A stretch of DNA of 64,000 nt from Gadus chalcogrammus (Eukaryota; Chordata; Actinopteri; Gadiformes; Gadidae), in contig NC_079427.1 in NCBI RefSeq assembly GCF_026213295.1, forward strand, positions 34,504,846 to 34,568,845, given 5' to 3'. Numbering within the stretch: position 1 is the first letter of the stretch; every line of letters begins with the position of its first letter. The notes below the pieces were generated by a model. That model was not told the origin of the DNA, ran no database searches, and saw only the letters and a list, made by a program, of their open reading frames with translations. Shown one piece after another: positions 55,364 to 64,000 of the stretch. The position numbers and the translations under genes were made by a program.

Positions 55364-56054
55364 TAGGGGTGCAACGGATCATCATTGATCCGTGATCCGT
55401 TCGGATCATCTATTTCGGTTCGGCACACGCATGATCCGCGGATTGATTTATGAAAAAAAAAATTGCGCATGTTCAGTCCACACACAGCCGTAACCATTCC
55501 TGCTAGTTCCAGGGACAGAGCTACTTAACACGCTCTGGGTAAAAGTCTGCAACAGTTCCCTTTTCAATAAGCAAACAGTCCTATGGCTCGTTGTGATTTA
55601 TTGTCCTCAGCGTACAACATGAAGAACAGTGGGCATGGAAAATAAAAGTAGGCTAGACTTCGGTGACTACTGTAACGATAACTGCTGCCTCCAGTGCTAC
55701 GTCTGTTTCCATACTCGCGCTGCCACACAAACCTGTCGCTTAGGTTACCACACAGACGTAACACGTAGCTGACATAGCTATTGCCAACATAAAGAAAAAC
55801 ACATCGAGCATGGCCACGCATTTACAGCGACATCACCCCGGTGTTTCACTGACAGGAGTGAAACCGAAAGCGGCTCAACAACCGCTCATCACCGCGGCAT
55901 TTAAGCAGCCCCTTCTTCCACAATCAGACCGGGCTAAAGCAATCACAAACGCTATTTTTTTATTTTTTTTGCTGATCCGAAAAATGATCCGATCCGTGAC
56001 TCTTGATCCGAGGAACGATCCGAACCGTGAGTTTTTTGATCCGTTGCACCCCTA
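55364..56054 (+). mobile_element. hAT element in the Gypsy RT (691 bp)
   Basis: Ends TAGGGGTGCAACGGATC and GATCCGTTGCACCCCTA, exact inverses with ATGATCCG/CGGATCA subterminal repeats. Flanked by GCCGCCGG at 55,356-55,363 and 56,055-56,062. Contains a transposase remnant at 55,810. Confidence 0.95.
55810..55957 (+). pseudogene. hAT transposase fragment after the BED finger
   Basis: MATHLQRHHPGVSL gives the closing His residues of a BED finger (H-x4-H type), followed by QQPLITAAFKQPL and DRAKAITNAI, a segment commonly found between the BED finger and the catalytic domain in fish hATs. The rest is deleted. Confidence 0.8.
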
Positions 56055-56811
56055 GCCGCCGGTAGTCGCCACACGGGCGCCAGCCGCCGCCGGGTTTGGG
56101 GACGATGTGGAGGGGTGAGGCCCACGGGCTGTCGGTCCAGCGGACTATACCCAGGCGCTCCATGTTTGCAAACTCAGCCTTTGCAACGGCAAGCTTGGTC
56201 GGGTCGAGGCGCGGAGCACGGGCGTAGACGGGTGGACCAGTAGTGGCGAGATGGTGCTCCACACCATGCTTCACAGCAGATGCAGAGAAAGTAGGCTGAG
56301 TGAGGGCTGGGAAACCGGCAAGCAGACGGTGGAAGTCATCTGAGGTGGGGAGCATGCTAGACAGTCGTATGGAGTCAGCCCCCCTGAGCGTGCACGCATA
56401 TGAACAAAACGTGACGGCGTCCATCAAATGGCGGTTCTTGACATCCACCAACAGTCCATGCGCACACAAAAAATCAGCGCCGAGGAGGGGAACGGAGACC
56501 TTTGCTGTAACAAAGTCCCAGCCAAACTGGTGGCCTCCAAAACACAACTCAATGTACCTCGTTCCATAGGTACGGATGGGGCTACCATTACCAGCTTCCA
56601 TCGGTGGGCCGTGGCCGTCGGTCACCATGTCCAAGCAGGAAGCAGGCAGGACGCTCCTCTGTGCTCCCGTGTCACACAGGAACCGCTGTCCGGAGATGCT
56701 GTCGCGGATGAAAAGCTCATGGCTACTACCGAGCGCCGGCCCTGGCGTTTCCCAACCTGCCGTAACTGCATGGGGGAAGGCATTTAAGAGCCTTCGGTCC
56801 AAACTTCGCAT
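56055..56811 (-). pseudogene. Gypsy protease and start of RT
   Basis: FLCDTGAQRSVLPASCLD is the aspartic protease active site (D-T-G-A). VSVPLLGADFLCAHGLLVDV is the flap and second conserved region. Then FPALTQPTFSASAVKHGVEH, ERLGIVRWTDSPWASPLHIV and PKPGGGWRPCGDYRRL, the RT entry, at which point the hAT begins. Open through 250 codons. The gag-side start is undefined since gag and pol are in different frames. Confidence 0.9.
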
Positions 56812-57402
56812 GATAGAAACAGATGCCGGAAGACCTCTGGGGGTCAGAAGATTGCTGCCGACGAGAAGTGGTGGCAGCGACGAGCGTGGAGTCGTCCAGT
56901 GTCACAGGAGCGGAGAAAAAACGCGGCCGCACAGTGCCCTTGACCCGCCAGGAAAAATGTATCAGCTTCTTCAGCCAGCCTCCGACAGTCAGTGATCATG
57001 GTGTTGGCTAAAGCCGCCCTCACTTGGGAAGGCAGTTGACGCAGGAAAAGCTGAACAAAAAGAAAATCGGGTTCGTGCTCACCCATGAGATCCAGCATAC
57101 GGTCCATGAGCTCAGACGGTTTGCTGTCACCGAGCCCTTTAAGTGAGAAAAGCCTGCTGGCTCTCTCAGTGTCCGACAGTTCAAAGGTCTGGTGGGCTTT
57201 TCTCCCTTGCCGGAGGATTTTTAAGGAGGCTCACCACTCTGGATGCTGTTGAATTTCCGAGAGCTGACACAACGTAGTACTACCTCGTCGTCTCCGCGGT
57301 GATCTCCCGCAACGCGAACTGCGCTTCGGTCTGGGCGAACCATGCCGACGCCGACGATTCCCAGAATTTGGGGAGCTTGAGAGTAACAGCGTTCGCGGTC
57401 AT
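56740..57402 (-). pseudogene. Gypsy gag, broken
   Basis: ATG at 57,402: MTANAVTLKLPKFW, AWFAQTEAQFALREI, then a TAG before YYVVSALGNSTASRVV. A frameshift near 57,190 leads to FELSDTERASRLFSLKGLG, FVQLFLRQLPSQVRAAL and EEADTFFLAG, and another to CFYHAKFGPKALKC (zinc-knuckle-like). It would have formed the particle shell. Three lesions make it non-functional. Confidence 0.85.
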
Positions 57403-57440
57403 GGTCGTGTTGTGTCCCTGGATACGTCCAGCAGACTAAA

Positions 57441-57453
57441 GTCGGGGTCACCA
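57441..57453 (-). other. Gypsy primer-binding site
   Basis: TGGTGACCCCGAC on the coding strand, one base inside the 5' LTR. The TGG start matches the CCA end of a tRNA; I do not assign which tRNA. Confidence 0.7.
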
Positions 57454-57454
57454 G

Positions 57455-57721
57455 TGTGGAAATTGCAATAAGTGAGAGATACAATTTCGCACGTTGAGCA
57501 CACAGTTGTGTGACTCGTTTATTTAGTAAGAGAGAAAACAGGAAATCAAAACGTGCTGCAAGTAAACAAATCCCGCATGGGCTCTGACATCATGAGACGC
57601 TCGTAATCCTTAAAGGGACAGCGATCCCTGAACCACCAAGACAGTAAACGACATGCCTAACACAATTGACAGAACAACACATAACAAAATACTGTAGGTG
57701 AATTATGTTACACTCACTACA
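57455..57721 (-). repeat. Gypsy 5' LTR
   Basis: 267 bp, nearly identical to the 3' LTR (visible changes include GACGGCATG/GACATCATG and TTGAAAGAAC/TTGACAGAAC). Few differences point to a fairly recent insertion despite the internal lesions. Confidence 0.93.
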
Positions 57722-58063
57722 ATACAATGTATGACATACATTTATATATATATATATATATATTAGGGATGGGCGTGAGGAATCGATCACTCGAGTACTC
57801 CTCGTTACAAATGAACTCGGTTGGTGGACAGGCAAACTCGAGTTTGCATATACAAACACAAACAAAGTGTTCTGAAGCAAATGTATACATTTTCTGTGCG
57901 GCGCCACTAACGCATGCCGTGGGTACAAAGAAAATGAAATGCATCAAATTTCTGTGCGGCGCGTTCCGTGCTGTTTGCAGAATTAAAAAATGTAAGAGAT
58001 GGCGGTTAAAGCAAAGCGCAGCGAAGAATTGAAATACTTTAAAGAAATAGGAGATCATAGGAG

Positions 58064-58234
58064 ATGAAATGTAAAATATGCCAAGCGAAATCGAGCTACC
58101 AGAGTACTACATGTACTATTCGGCAACATATGCTCCTGAAACACAACGGTGTTTCAGGAGCTCAGGAGTTCTGGAAAGCAGACCCGCAGCAACCAAGTGT
58201 GTCGGCTATTTTCACCGCCGCAAGACTCAACTGA
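58064..58234 (+). pseudogene. hAT transposase N-terminus, BED finger
   Basis: Fifty-six codons: MKCKICQAKSSYQSTTC, IRQHMLLKHNG (C-x2-C and H-x4-H), then ADPQQPSVSAIFTAARLN and a stop where most relatives continue LNPGRVEKIT, which is still readable after the stop. Preceded by ELKYFKEIGDHR-like coding sequence, so the true start may be further left. Confidence 0.78.
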
Positions 58235-58492
58235 AATCCCGGCCGTGTAGAGAAGATCACAACGCTGAGTATTTCCATAGTCCATTTGCTGCCGTTTTAT
58301 TTGCAGCTTTAAATTATTTGCAATGGTTAGGCTACTTGTTTCGTTTTTGTTTTTTTTAAACTGTTACAGGCCTTGGTTAGACGTGATTTAAATTGTGCGA
58401 CGCGTATTTCTTTTTTTAAGGAAAATGTGTTTTGAGCGTTTGCAAAAATAAATAACGAATACTCTGATAACTCTGACTGTTTTGATGGAGAA

Positions 58493-59401
58493 TAATCTGC
58501 AGTCCCACCCACCCAGATAACATCTTGTTTAAATTTGCTGATGACACAACGGTGGTGGGCCTTATAACAGGGGGAAACGAGGCGGCCTACAGAGATGTGG
58601 TCCTGAAACTTGGTGAGTGGTGTGTTTCTAACAACTTGACACTGAACATCACCAAGACCAAGGAACTCATCCTGGACTTCCGACGGAACAGAGCCCCCCA
58701 TGCCCCCCTGTACATCAACGGTGAAGGTGTGGAGCGAGTGCAGTCATTCAAATTCCTCGGAGTCCACATCTCTGCTGATCTCTCCTGGTCGGTCAACACC
58801 TCAGCGCTGGTCAAGAAGGCCCAGCAGCGGCTACACTTTCTGAGGGTGCTCAGGAGAGTGCTGGTGACCTTCTACCGTTCCACCATCGAGAGCCTGCTGA
58901 CCTACGCTGTGTCAGTGTGGCACTCCAGCAGCACGGAGGCCGACAGGAAGAGACTGCAGAGGGTGGCAAACGTTGCTCAAAAAATCATTGGCTGCCCTCT
59001 GCCTTCCTTAAGCACCATCTACGGCTCCCGCTGTCTCAGCAGGGCCCGAGGCATCCTGAAGGACACCACCCACCCCGGCTACCATCTCTTCAACCTGTTG
59101 CCCTCTGGCAGGCGCTTCAGGTCCATATATGCCAGAACAAATAGACTCAGGAACAGCTTCTTTCCTAAAGCTGTCACCATACTGAACTCAGTTCTGCACT
59201 GATGTTTTTTGTCTGTTGGTAGTCTTTACTGTGTATTTAAGTTTTACTGTGTATTTTACATTTTTATTTATTTATTTATTTATATTATATATTGCTTTTG
59301 TAATTATTATATATTTATATTCGATTACATGTATGCATGTATGGAGCTGCTCATTGCATTTCGTTGTACTTGTACAATGACAATAAAGCTTTCTATTCTA
59401 T
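58493..59401 (+). mobile_element. 5'-truncated non-LTR retrotransposon with 15-bp TSD
   Basis: Flanked by TGTTTTGATGGAGAA at 58,478-58,492 and 59,402-59,416. The 3' end has TACAATGACAATAAAGC and a TTCTA repeat tail. One open frame covers most of it. The clade is uncertain (CR1/I group). Confidence 0.9.
58525..59202 (+). CDS. LINE ORF2 C-terminal part, 225 codons open
   Basis: FKFADDTTVVGLI (FADD, RT catalytic pair), LNITKTKELILDFRR, FKFLGVHISADLSWSVNTS, KKAQQRLHFLRVLRR, IESLLTYAVSVWHSSS, QKIIGCPLPSLSTIYGSRC, RLRNSFFPKAVTILNSV. No frameshift or stop, so it is a relatively young 5'-truncated copy. The methionine at 58,525 is internal to the parent ORF. Not able to move, because endonuclease and most of RT are missing. 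Confidence 0.88.
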   Translation: MFKFADDTTVVGLITGGNEAAYRDVVLKLGEWCVSNNLTLNITKTKELILDFRRNRAPHAPLYINGEGVERVQSFKFLGVHISADLSWSVNTSALVKKAQQRLHFLRVLRRVLVTFYRSTIESLLTYAVSVWHSSSTEADRKRLQRVANVAQKIIGCPLPSLSTIYGSRCLSRARGILKDTTHPGYHLFNLLPSGRRFRSIYARTNRLRNSFFPKAVTILNSVLH

Positions 59402-59416
59402 TGTTTTGATGGAGAA

Positions 59417-61343
59417 CAGTGGCGATTTTAGCCTGAAATTTCTGGTGGGGCAAATTTATATGACGTCATATTACGTCACAAAAATAGAGGTAGCTGATTA
59501 TTATAACAGTAGGCCTACGTATATAGACCAGTCAGGTATACTATGGGCTGCATTTTGAGTGCCAGCAGGGAGCAGACATCCTATTTCAAATACATTTCAC
59601 ATGCTTTAGCGCTCAGTACGACACAAAGATGTTGCCTACAATAATAATAATAATATTGCAGAGCAGCCGTTCTTTTCGGTGAGGTGGAGAAGAACGTGGC
59701 AAATCCAGACAGATCAGCAAAGAACACCTTCAGCTCACTGATCCTGGATGCACATACTTGCTGCAGAGTTAGGTTCAGCTGGTGTGCGTAGCAATGTACA
59801 AATATTGCGTTTTTGTAGCTTTCCTTAATAAGTACTTGCACGCCGCCTACACTGCCACGCATAACCGCTGCCCCGTCATAGTGGGTCGAGGACATGTTTC
59901 ATAGCAGTAGAAAGGCCAATGGCAGTTTTGTCCTTCACTTCAATGAACTCAAGAAACCGCTCTGTGACGCTGCTGTCCACCATGTATCTCAGGACTATGA
60001 CCATTTGCGATTTGCATGAGGCATCAGTGGTCTCATCCGCCTGGACAGCTACAAACTGGGTGTCCCGCAATTGCTTGGCCACCTCACACCTGTAGACCTC
60101 AAACATGCAATCCAGGAGTTCGTTCTGAATGGTGCTTGATGTCCCCTTGAACGTAGGCTCCGAATCGTAGTGACGTCTCAGCCTGGTGTCGCCCTCGCAC
60201 ATCGTTGAAAAAAAAAAATGCACCTAAAAATGCCTGGGTTTACAGAGTCGGCTGACTCATCGTGACCACGCAGACCCAGTTCACACTTCCCACACAGCTT
60301 TAGGCACGATATCAGTCTCCCCAGTACATATCGGTTTTCCTCCGCCTGCTTGTTGTGCTCTAAAATGCTCCGCTGATAAGCACTGTCCAGCTGTGCCATG
60401 ATGTTGACCCGTCCCAATAGTCCCAATTTCATGGCGCAATTGATATGAGCTTTGCTACTTTCATGCTTTACCGTTCTTTCCGCCAGATGCTTCAGGTCTT
60501 TAAAGCCATCAGTGGTCCAAACTGATTCTGCGTTAGTGGTATTTCCAAAAAGAAGGCATGGAAAGCAAAACAGTGCTCTTTTTGTTGTGCTCGCAGTTAG
60601 CCATGTCTTTCTTTCAAACCACTCCATCTTGAAATTTCGGTTAGTTTTCTCACCAGGCTGGTTCAGAATGAAGTCGTCTGGTCTGTGTGGTCCCAAACGT
60701 TTTATTTCTAATTTTTCTTCCTGCGGCAATGTGCTGAATTGCACCCTCAGCAAATAATCTACGTTATTCATTGTTATTCATTAATTAAAAAACTCTTTCA
60801 AAATTGTGTAAAATCTACCGATAGCGAACTCTTCTGTAAGTCTCCTGTAACTCCTGATCTCACTCTCTGTATGTATTTTTTGCTTAGTCTCGGGGTAGAG
60901 TTCTCGCGGGTTTCGCATTATCCCAGTCTACATTACGTAGAATACGTAGATTACGCAGTTAACGTCTAGGGGCAAATTTGAAATTGCCCCTAGCCTCAAT
61001 GTTAACTTTGGCCGGTGTGGTTCGCGCTCATTGTTGTTTCTATGGTAACGGTGGGGCAGCGTGGGTCTTTGCCCCTCCGGAAACAGGAAACGGAAATATA
61101 GACATAACGTTCATTCAAGCAAGCACACAGGCAGTAGAACACACAAATCAAATTACTCCAAAACAAGGCAATAATGCTTGTGAGTCAAGTTTATTCACAC
61201 AAATATGTACGCCACTTTGCATATAAAAAAATATATATAGTTTGCCACGAAGTAGGAATGGATTGAGCCTTCTGCTCAACAGCGCCATCTCGTGGGTCTG
61301 GTGGGGCACTGCCCCACCTGCCCCTAATGTAGAAACGCCACTG
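59417..61343 (-). mobile_element. hAT element with zinc-finger MYM-like transposase (1,927 bp)
   Basis: Ends CAGTGGCG and CGCCACTG, flanked by ATGGAGAA at 59,409-59,416 and 61,344-61,351. Further inward the ends keep GTGGGGCA and TGCCCC pairing. The left TSD is part of the LINE's right TSD. Holds a degenerate transposase on the minus strand. Confidence 0.93.
59581..60771 (-). pseudogene. hAT transposase, DUF4371 type
   Basis: Frame 60,771-60,178: LPQEEKLEIKRLGPHRPDDF, WFERKTWLTASTTKRALFCF, PCLLF (TTF-type zinc finger region), KHESSKAHINC. Frame 60,223-59,876: FVAVQADETTDASCKSQMVI (first catalytic Asp in ADET). Frame 59,895-59,581: YDGAAVMRGSVGGVQ (second Asp) and FVHCYAHQLNLTLQQ, then truncation before the C-terminal dimerisation region. 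A frameshift lies near 60,200 and another near 59,885. These relatives are often called zinc finger MYM-type protein 1-like. Confidence 0.9.
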
Positions 61344-61520
61344 ATGGAGAATAAGCATTACATGTTTGGTTGGTAATATTGCCATTCATCATCAGGCCTA
61401 TTCCTGCTGCAGATGCGTTGCATTCTAAAAATAGATTTGATTAAACGAGTACTCGATTGATCCTCGAGGAATTCCTTCGATCACTCGAGTTTGGAATTGA
61501 CTACTCGTCGCACATCCCTA

Positions 61521-61606
61521 ATATATGTATATATATATATATATATAGATTATTATATAAAAAATAATCTATGCCCACCACTAATATATATATAAATATA
61601 TATAAT

Positions 61607-61667
<61 letters not shown>

Positions 61668-61681
61668 TATATATATATATA

Positions 61682-61756
<75 letters not shown>
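61521..61756. repeat. AT microsatellite with a short transposon tip
   Basis: Mostly TA repeats. AGATTATTATATAAAAAATAA followed by ATCTATGCCCACCACTA at 61,546-61,583 is the tip of the same hAT family whose full copy starts at 61,757. Confidence 0.85.
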
Positions 61757-61759
<3 letters not shown>

Positions 61760-62398
61760 TGGTGGGCATAGATTTTTTTTTTAATTAATCTAGATTAATC
61801 TAGATTAAAATGGCAAACGGCAAAAAATCCTTTCGTTTACCTTGACAGCTGTCAATTATACTTGGCAACGGTGAATTATCAAATATAATTCACCGCCGGA
61901 AGTTGTGAAGTGCCCATGCAAGTGAACGGAGCATAAACAAAAATAATTGACAGCTGAACGTTGGGAAGGCCCATGCAAGTGAATGGAGCAGTCTACAGCA
62001 TTTAGAAGAGCTGTGTAATAATCCATAATAATGTAAGGTTTAGAAATTAAATATTTGAAAGTTGTAGAATGAATTAATATAATTTATATTGGAGTTAATT
62101 TGCTACAAATGTACTTACAATGTTTAGTCAGTTAATCATTTACATATTTATGTCACACAATTATTACTTAGATATTTACATGTTTAAATATTTAACACAG
62201 TTAGGATATTCTGTTGTATCTGCCGATTCCCTCACGGTTACCTCAGTCTAAATTCTAGCTTCTGATTGGTTAGTTCGGTCACATGATGGGTCTGAACAAG
62301 GAAGTGTTTGAAAATAGATTAACGGCGATATTTTTTTTATCGCCCGATAAAAGTTTTGCGTTAACGCAGCCGTCAACGCCGATAACGGCCCACCACTA
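61757..62398. mobile_element. hAT MITE, TAGTGGTGGGC ends (642 bp)
   Basis: Left TAGTGGTGGGCATAGAT, right ACGGCCCACCACTA. Both flanks are TA repeats, so the duplication is ambiguous. The interior shares the family E block (61,838-61,935) with 18,225. Non-coding. Confidence 0.85.
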
Positions 62399-62421
62399 AT
62401 ATACAGTATATATATATATAT

Positions 62422-62868
62422 TAGGGATGGACATGATTAATCGACGATCGACTAATTGATCGTTAAGAGTTTCGTAGATTACGTACATTTTCATCGATTA
62501 AACTAATGCAGTGTGCAATTAAACATTTTATCACACGGGGGCAATATTTAAATTTGCGGCTCCTCCCCCGCAATAAACATCCCGCTTCGAACGGTGAACT
62601 CTTTACGCCTAGCAGCTATAAAAAGCTATAAAAACTATAAAAACTACAAAATGACTATTAATGCAGGCTATGTGGAAAATGCGCCGACTTTGGCTCAGCC
62701 TGGCTCCGCCCTCTTTCGCTACGTAGCTAAGATGGCTGCCGTTGAGTACGAATAGTGTACATGGCCACACACTTCGCGATTTGACCGTTTTCAGTACATT
62801 TATTTTCGCCCGATCTGAATCGGAACGCCCTACGTACTCAAACTTAGACTAGTAAGTACGGAGAGTAT

Positions 62869-62875
<7 letters not shown>
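62422..62875. mobile_element. hAT end with family D MITE, copy 4
   Basis: Left end TAGGGATGGACATGATTAATC, matching the inverse of the right part of the hAT at 38,275-39,390. The family D block (TTTGGCTCAGCCTGGCTCC, TACTCAAACTTAGACTAGTA) follows and fades into TATATA at 62,873, so neither the MITE nor the hAT has its other end. Confidence 0.75.
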
Positions 62876-62908
<33 letters not shown>

Positions 62909-63825
62909 TGTATATAATGGATGTCCATGGTTAACCGGTTAACCGATACGATCTTTAACCTGTAAATACTAACGGTTCAAAATAAATTAAATCATCTTAA
63001 TTTCTCTCAGATGACAGGAGATTGTTAATTTGTATTGATATTGACACCATTTTTGAGACTCCTTAACGATCCAAGTCTTTATTGATACTATTATACTTTT
63101 CTATAATTTTGTTGAATAAAACGTGTATTATTGCTTTAATTGCTGAACAAATGATCATAGCTCAAGATAGGATGTTAAACAGGCCATAATTCCATCTTTA
63201 CTATGTATTTTATATTGCTGGGAAGTTTTCGTCAAAAATGTCTTTCTTTTTTGTGTTGCATTTGAACACATCAATCATGTTACTGAGCTGACCTTAACAC
63301 ATCACATTTGACACGGTTTGCTACTTTTTTTAAAACTAACTAGCTCTATGCTGCCAATTTTAACATGGATTTAAAAACTGGATTACTATTTTTAACTGAC
63401 AGGATTTTCTACACCGTCCGGTTCTGTGATTACTACCGCTGCTTTGAATGACTGCTAATGCACGGGGTTCTGACTCCGAGCCCGTCTGCAGCAGCAGCTG
63501 ACAGAGTTTTTGGTTGGACTAGAATAGATGGATAGTGAGTTGAAGGATTTTTTTTTAACCCAAAGACAGTGAAGGTAAAACACTTTTATATAGGCCTACA
63601 GTCCAGTGTTAAGATATGACCAAAATGCAAGCTGTGGTCGCTCACATTAAAAGCTCGCTGTGGGCGTGCATGAACCATGAACCAATCTGTCGGCGGCTGG
63701 CTGTAAACAGTGCCACGCCTACGAGTGATGTATTAATTGAGCGACTCAACGAATCGATGACCAAATTCGTCAACGCTGTTAGTAATAGATTTTTGTCGAT
63801 TTTATCTATTCGTTGTTGCAGCCCT
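62876..63825. other. TA repeat and remaining hAT-shell sequence
   Basis: GGATGTCCATGGTTAACCGG at 62,918 looks like a worn hAT terminus. CTCCTTAACGATCC at 63,060 repeats the inverse of 28,300. Near 63,740-63,825 the subterminal CGATGA/TCGTCAA repeats lead to the right end of the hAT shell. Short open frames here have no recognisable domain. Confidence 0.5.
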
Positions 63826-64000
63826 ATTGTCAACTATTATTAATGCCCAGTATAGTTGATTAACTATAATATTCATTCAAATCGAACCTGTCAGAAATGT
63901 GCTTCAGATGTGATACTGTATTTTGTTCCTTTTTGCATTGTACCTGGCTGTGTATGAAAGTTAGGCCTTTTTGGCATGATATAAGCTCCACTTTAACCAG
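63826..64000 (+). pseudogene. L1-like LINE ORF2, segment 4
   Basis: After the TTGTCAAC duplication the frame resumes: the last residues before the hAT shell read CQNSL and the first after it STIINAQYS. Further on, frameshifted, comes CQKCASDVILYFVPFC, which resembles the Cys-rich C-terminus of L1-type ORF2 (C-x2-C ... C). The element runs off the right end of the window. Confidence 0.7.

Larger units (their letters stand above)
51640..57721 (-). mobile_element. Ty3/Gypsy LTR retrotransposon, full span but defective
   Basis: LTRs at 51,640-51,904 (3') and 57,455-57,721 (5'), differing at a handful of bases. Both start TGTGGAAATTG and end CACTCACTACA on the plus strand (TG...CA on the coding strand). 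Flanked by ATAC on both sides (51,636-51,639 and 57,722-57,725). Order on the minus strand: gag, protease, RT, RNase H, integrase. Two hATs are inserted, in RT and in integrase. gag has a stop and a frameshift, RNase H is largely deleted, and the tail after integrase has a stop. Confidence 0.95.
57764..61520 (+). mobile_element. hAT element, TAGGGATGGGCG ends, with two nested insertions
   Basis: Left TAGGGATGGGCGTGAGGAATC, right CGTCGCACATCCCTA, with ACTCGAGTACTC subterminal repeats at both ends. It sits in TA-repeat sequence, so the duplication cannot be read. It has a BED-finger frame at 58,064. A LINE (58,493) and another hAT (59,417) lie side by side inside it. Confidence 0.85.
51389..63825. 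mobile_element. hAT shell, 12.4 kb, inflated by nested insertions
   Basis: Left end TAGGGCTGCAACTAACGATT, right end CGTTGTTGCAGCCCTA. The 8 bases before it (51,381-51,388) and after it (63,826-63,833) are both TTGTCAAC. L1 coding sequence abuts on both sides. Its own DNA is about 51,389-51,639, 57,722-57,763 and parts of 62.9-63.8 kb. The rest is a Gypsy element, other hATs and AT repeats. No transposase of its own was recognised. Confidence 0.88.

Noticed and set aside
51640..57721. Endogenous retrovirus with envelope
   Set aside because: Domain order and LTR type are Ty3/Gypsy; no envelope frame lies between integrase and the 3' LTR.

Overview
This is a transposon-saturated piece of a ray-finned (teleost) fish genome. 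It has introns, L2, L1, DIRS and Gypsy retrotransposons, dense hAT, Harbinger and ISL2EU DNA transposons and very many CA/GT microsatellites. The species cannot be named from the sequence alone.

The only host gene I can support is raph1 (lamellipodin) on the minus strand. Five consecutive coding exons are readable: 28,565-28,443 (start codon), 27,267-27,159, 22,831-22,710, 16,750-16,565 and 8,292-8,152. Their splice phases join cleanly into 227 codons. The rest of the gene should lie beyond the left end. Tandem repeats sit against almost every visible splice site: CA repeats at two donors, minisatellites at two others, and a long CT run as one polypyrimidine tract.

Layout. 1-8.1 kb: a repeat family (A) with hAT and CCGG-flanked insertions, then nested Harbinger/hAT/MITE layers. 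8.3-15.8 kb (a raph1 intron): an ISL2EU-type transposon (THAP plus DDE transposase, antisense second ORF) split by a second ISL2EU-type foldback element with its own THAP/DDE gene. 15.8-16.6 kb: a 21-bp minisatellite touching a raph1 exon. 17-22.7 kb: L2 and MITE relics. 23.0-27.1 kb: a 4-kb TTAA-flanked element holding a tandem module and a long-TIR element with 8-bp TSDs. 28.6-37.7 kb, upstream of the raph1 start codon: a gag-only DIRS element, an unrecognised foldback and miscellaneous relics.

37.8-64 kb is one L1-like LINE opened by three insertions. They are a 1.1-kb hAT, an 11-kb block built as a giant inverted repeat (39.8-50.9 kb), and a 12.4-kb hAT shell (51,389-63,825, TSD TTGTCAAC). 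The shell contains a Ty3/Gypsy element (itself hit by two hATs) and four further hAT copies or ends. Target-site duplications and empty sites inside the window give the relative order of many of these insertions.

No intact autonomous transposon, virus, CRISPR array or complete RNA gene was found. Every transposase or polymerase gene shows stops, frameshifts, deletions or nested insertions. The items most worth a second look are the repeat-bounded raph1 splice sites (especially a duplicated splice donor), the giant inverted repeat with reciprocal empty sites, the CCGG-targeting long-TIR element, and the unnamed long-TIR family with 8-bp TSDs.
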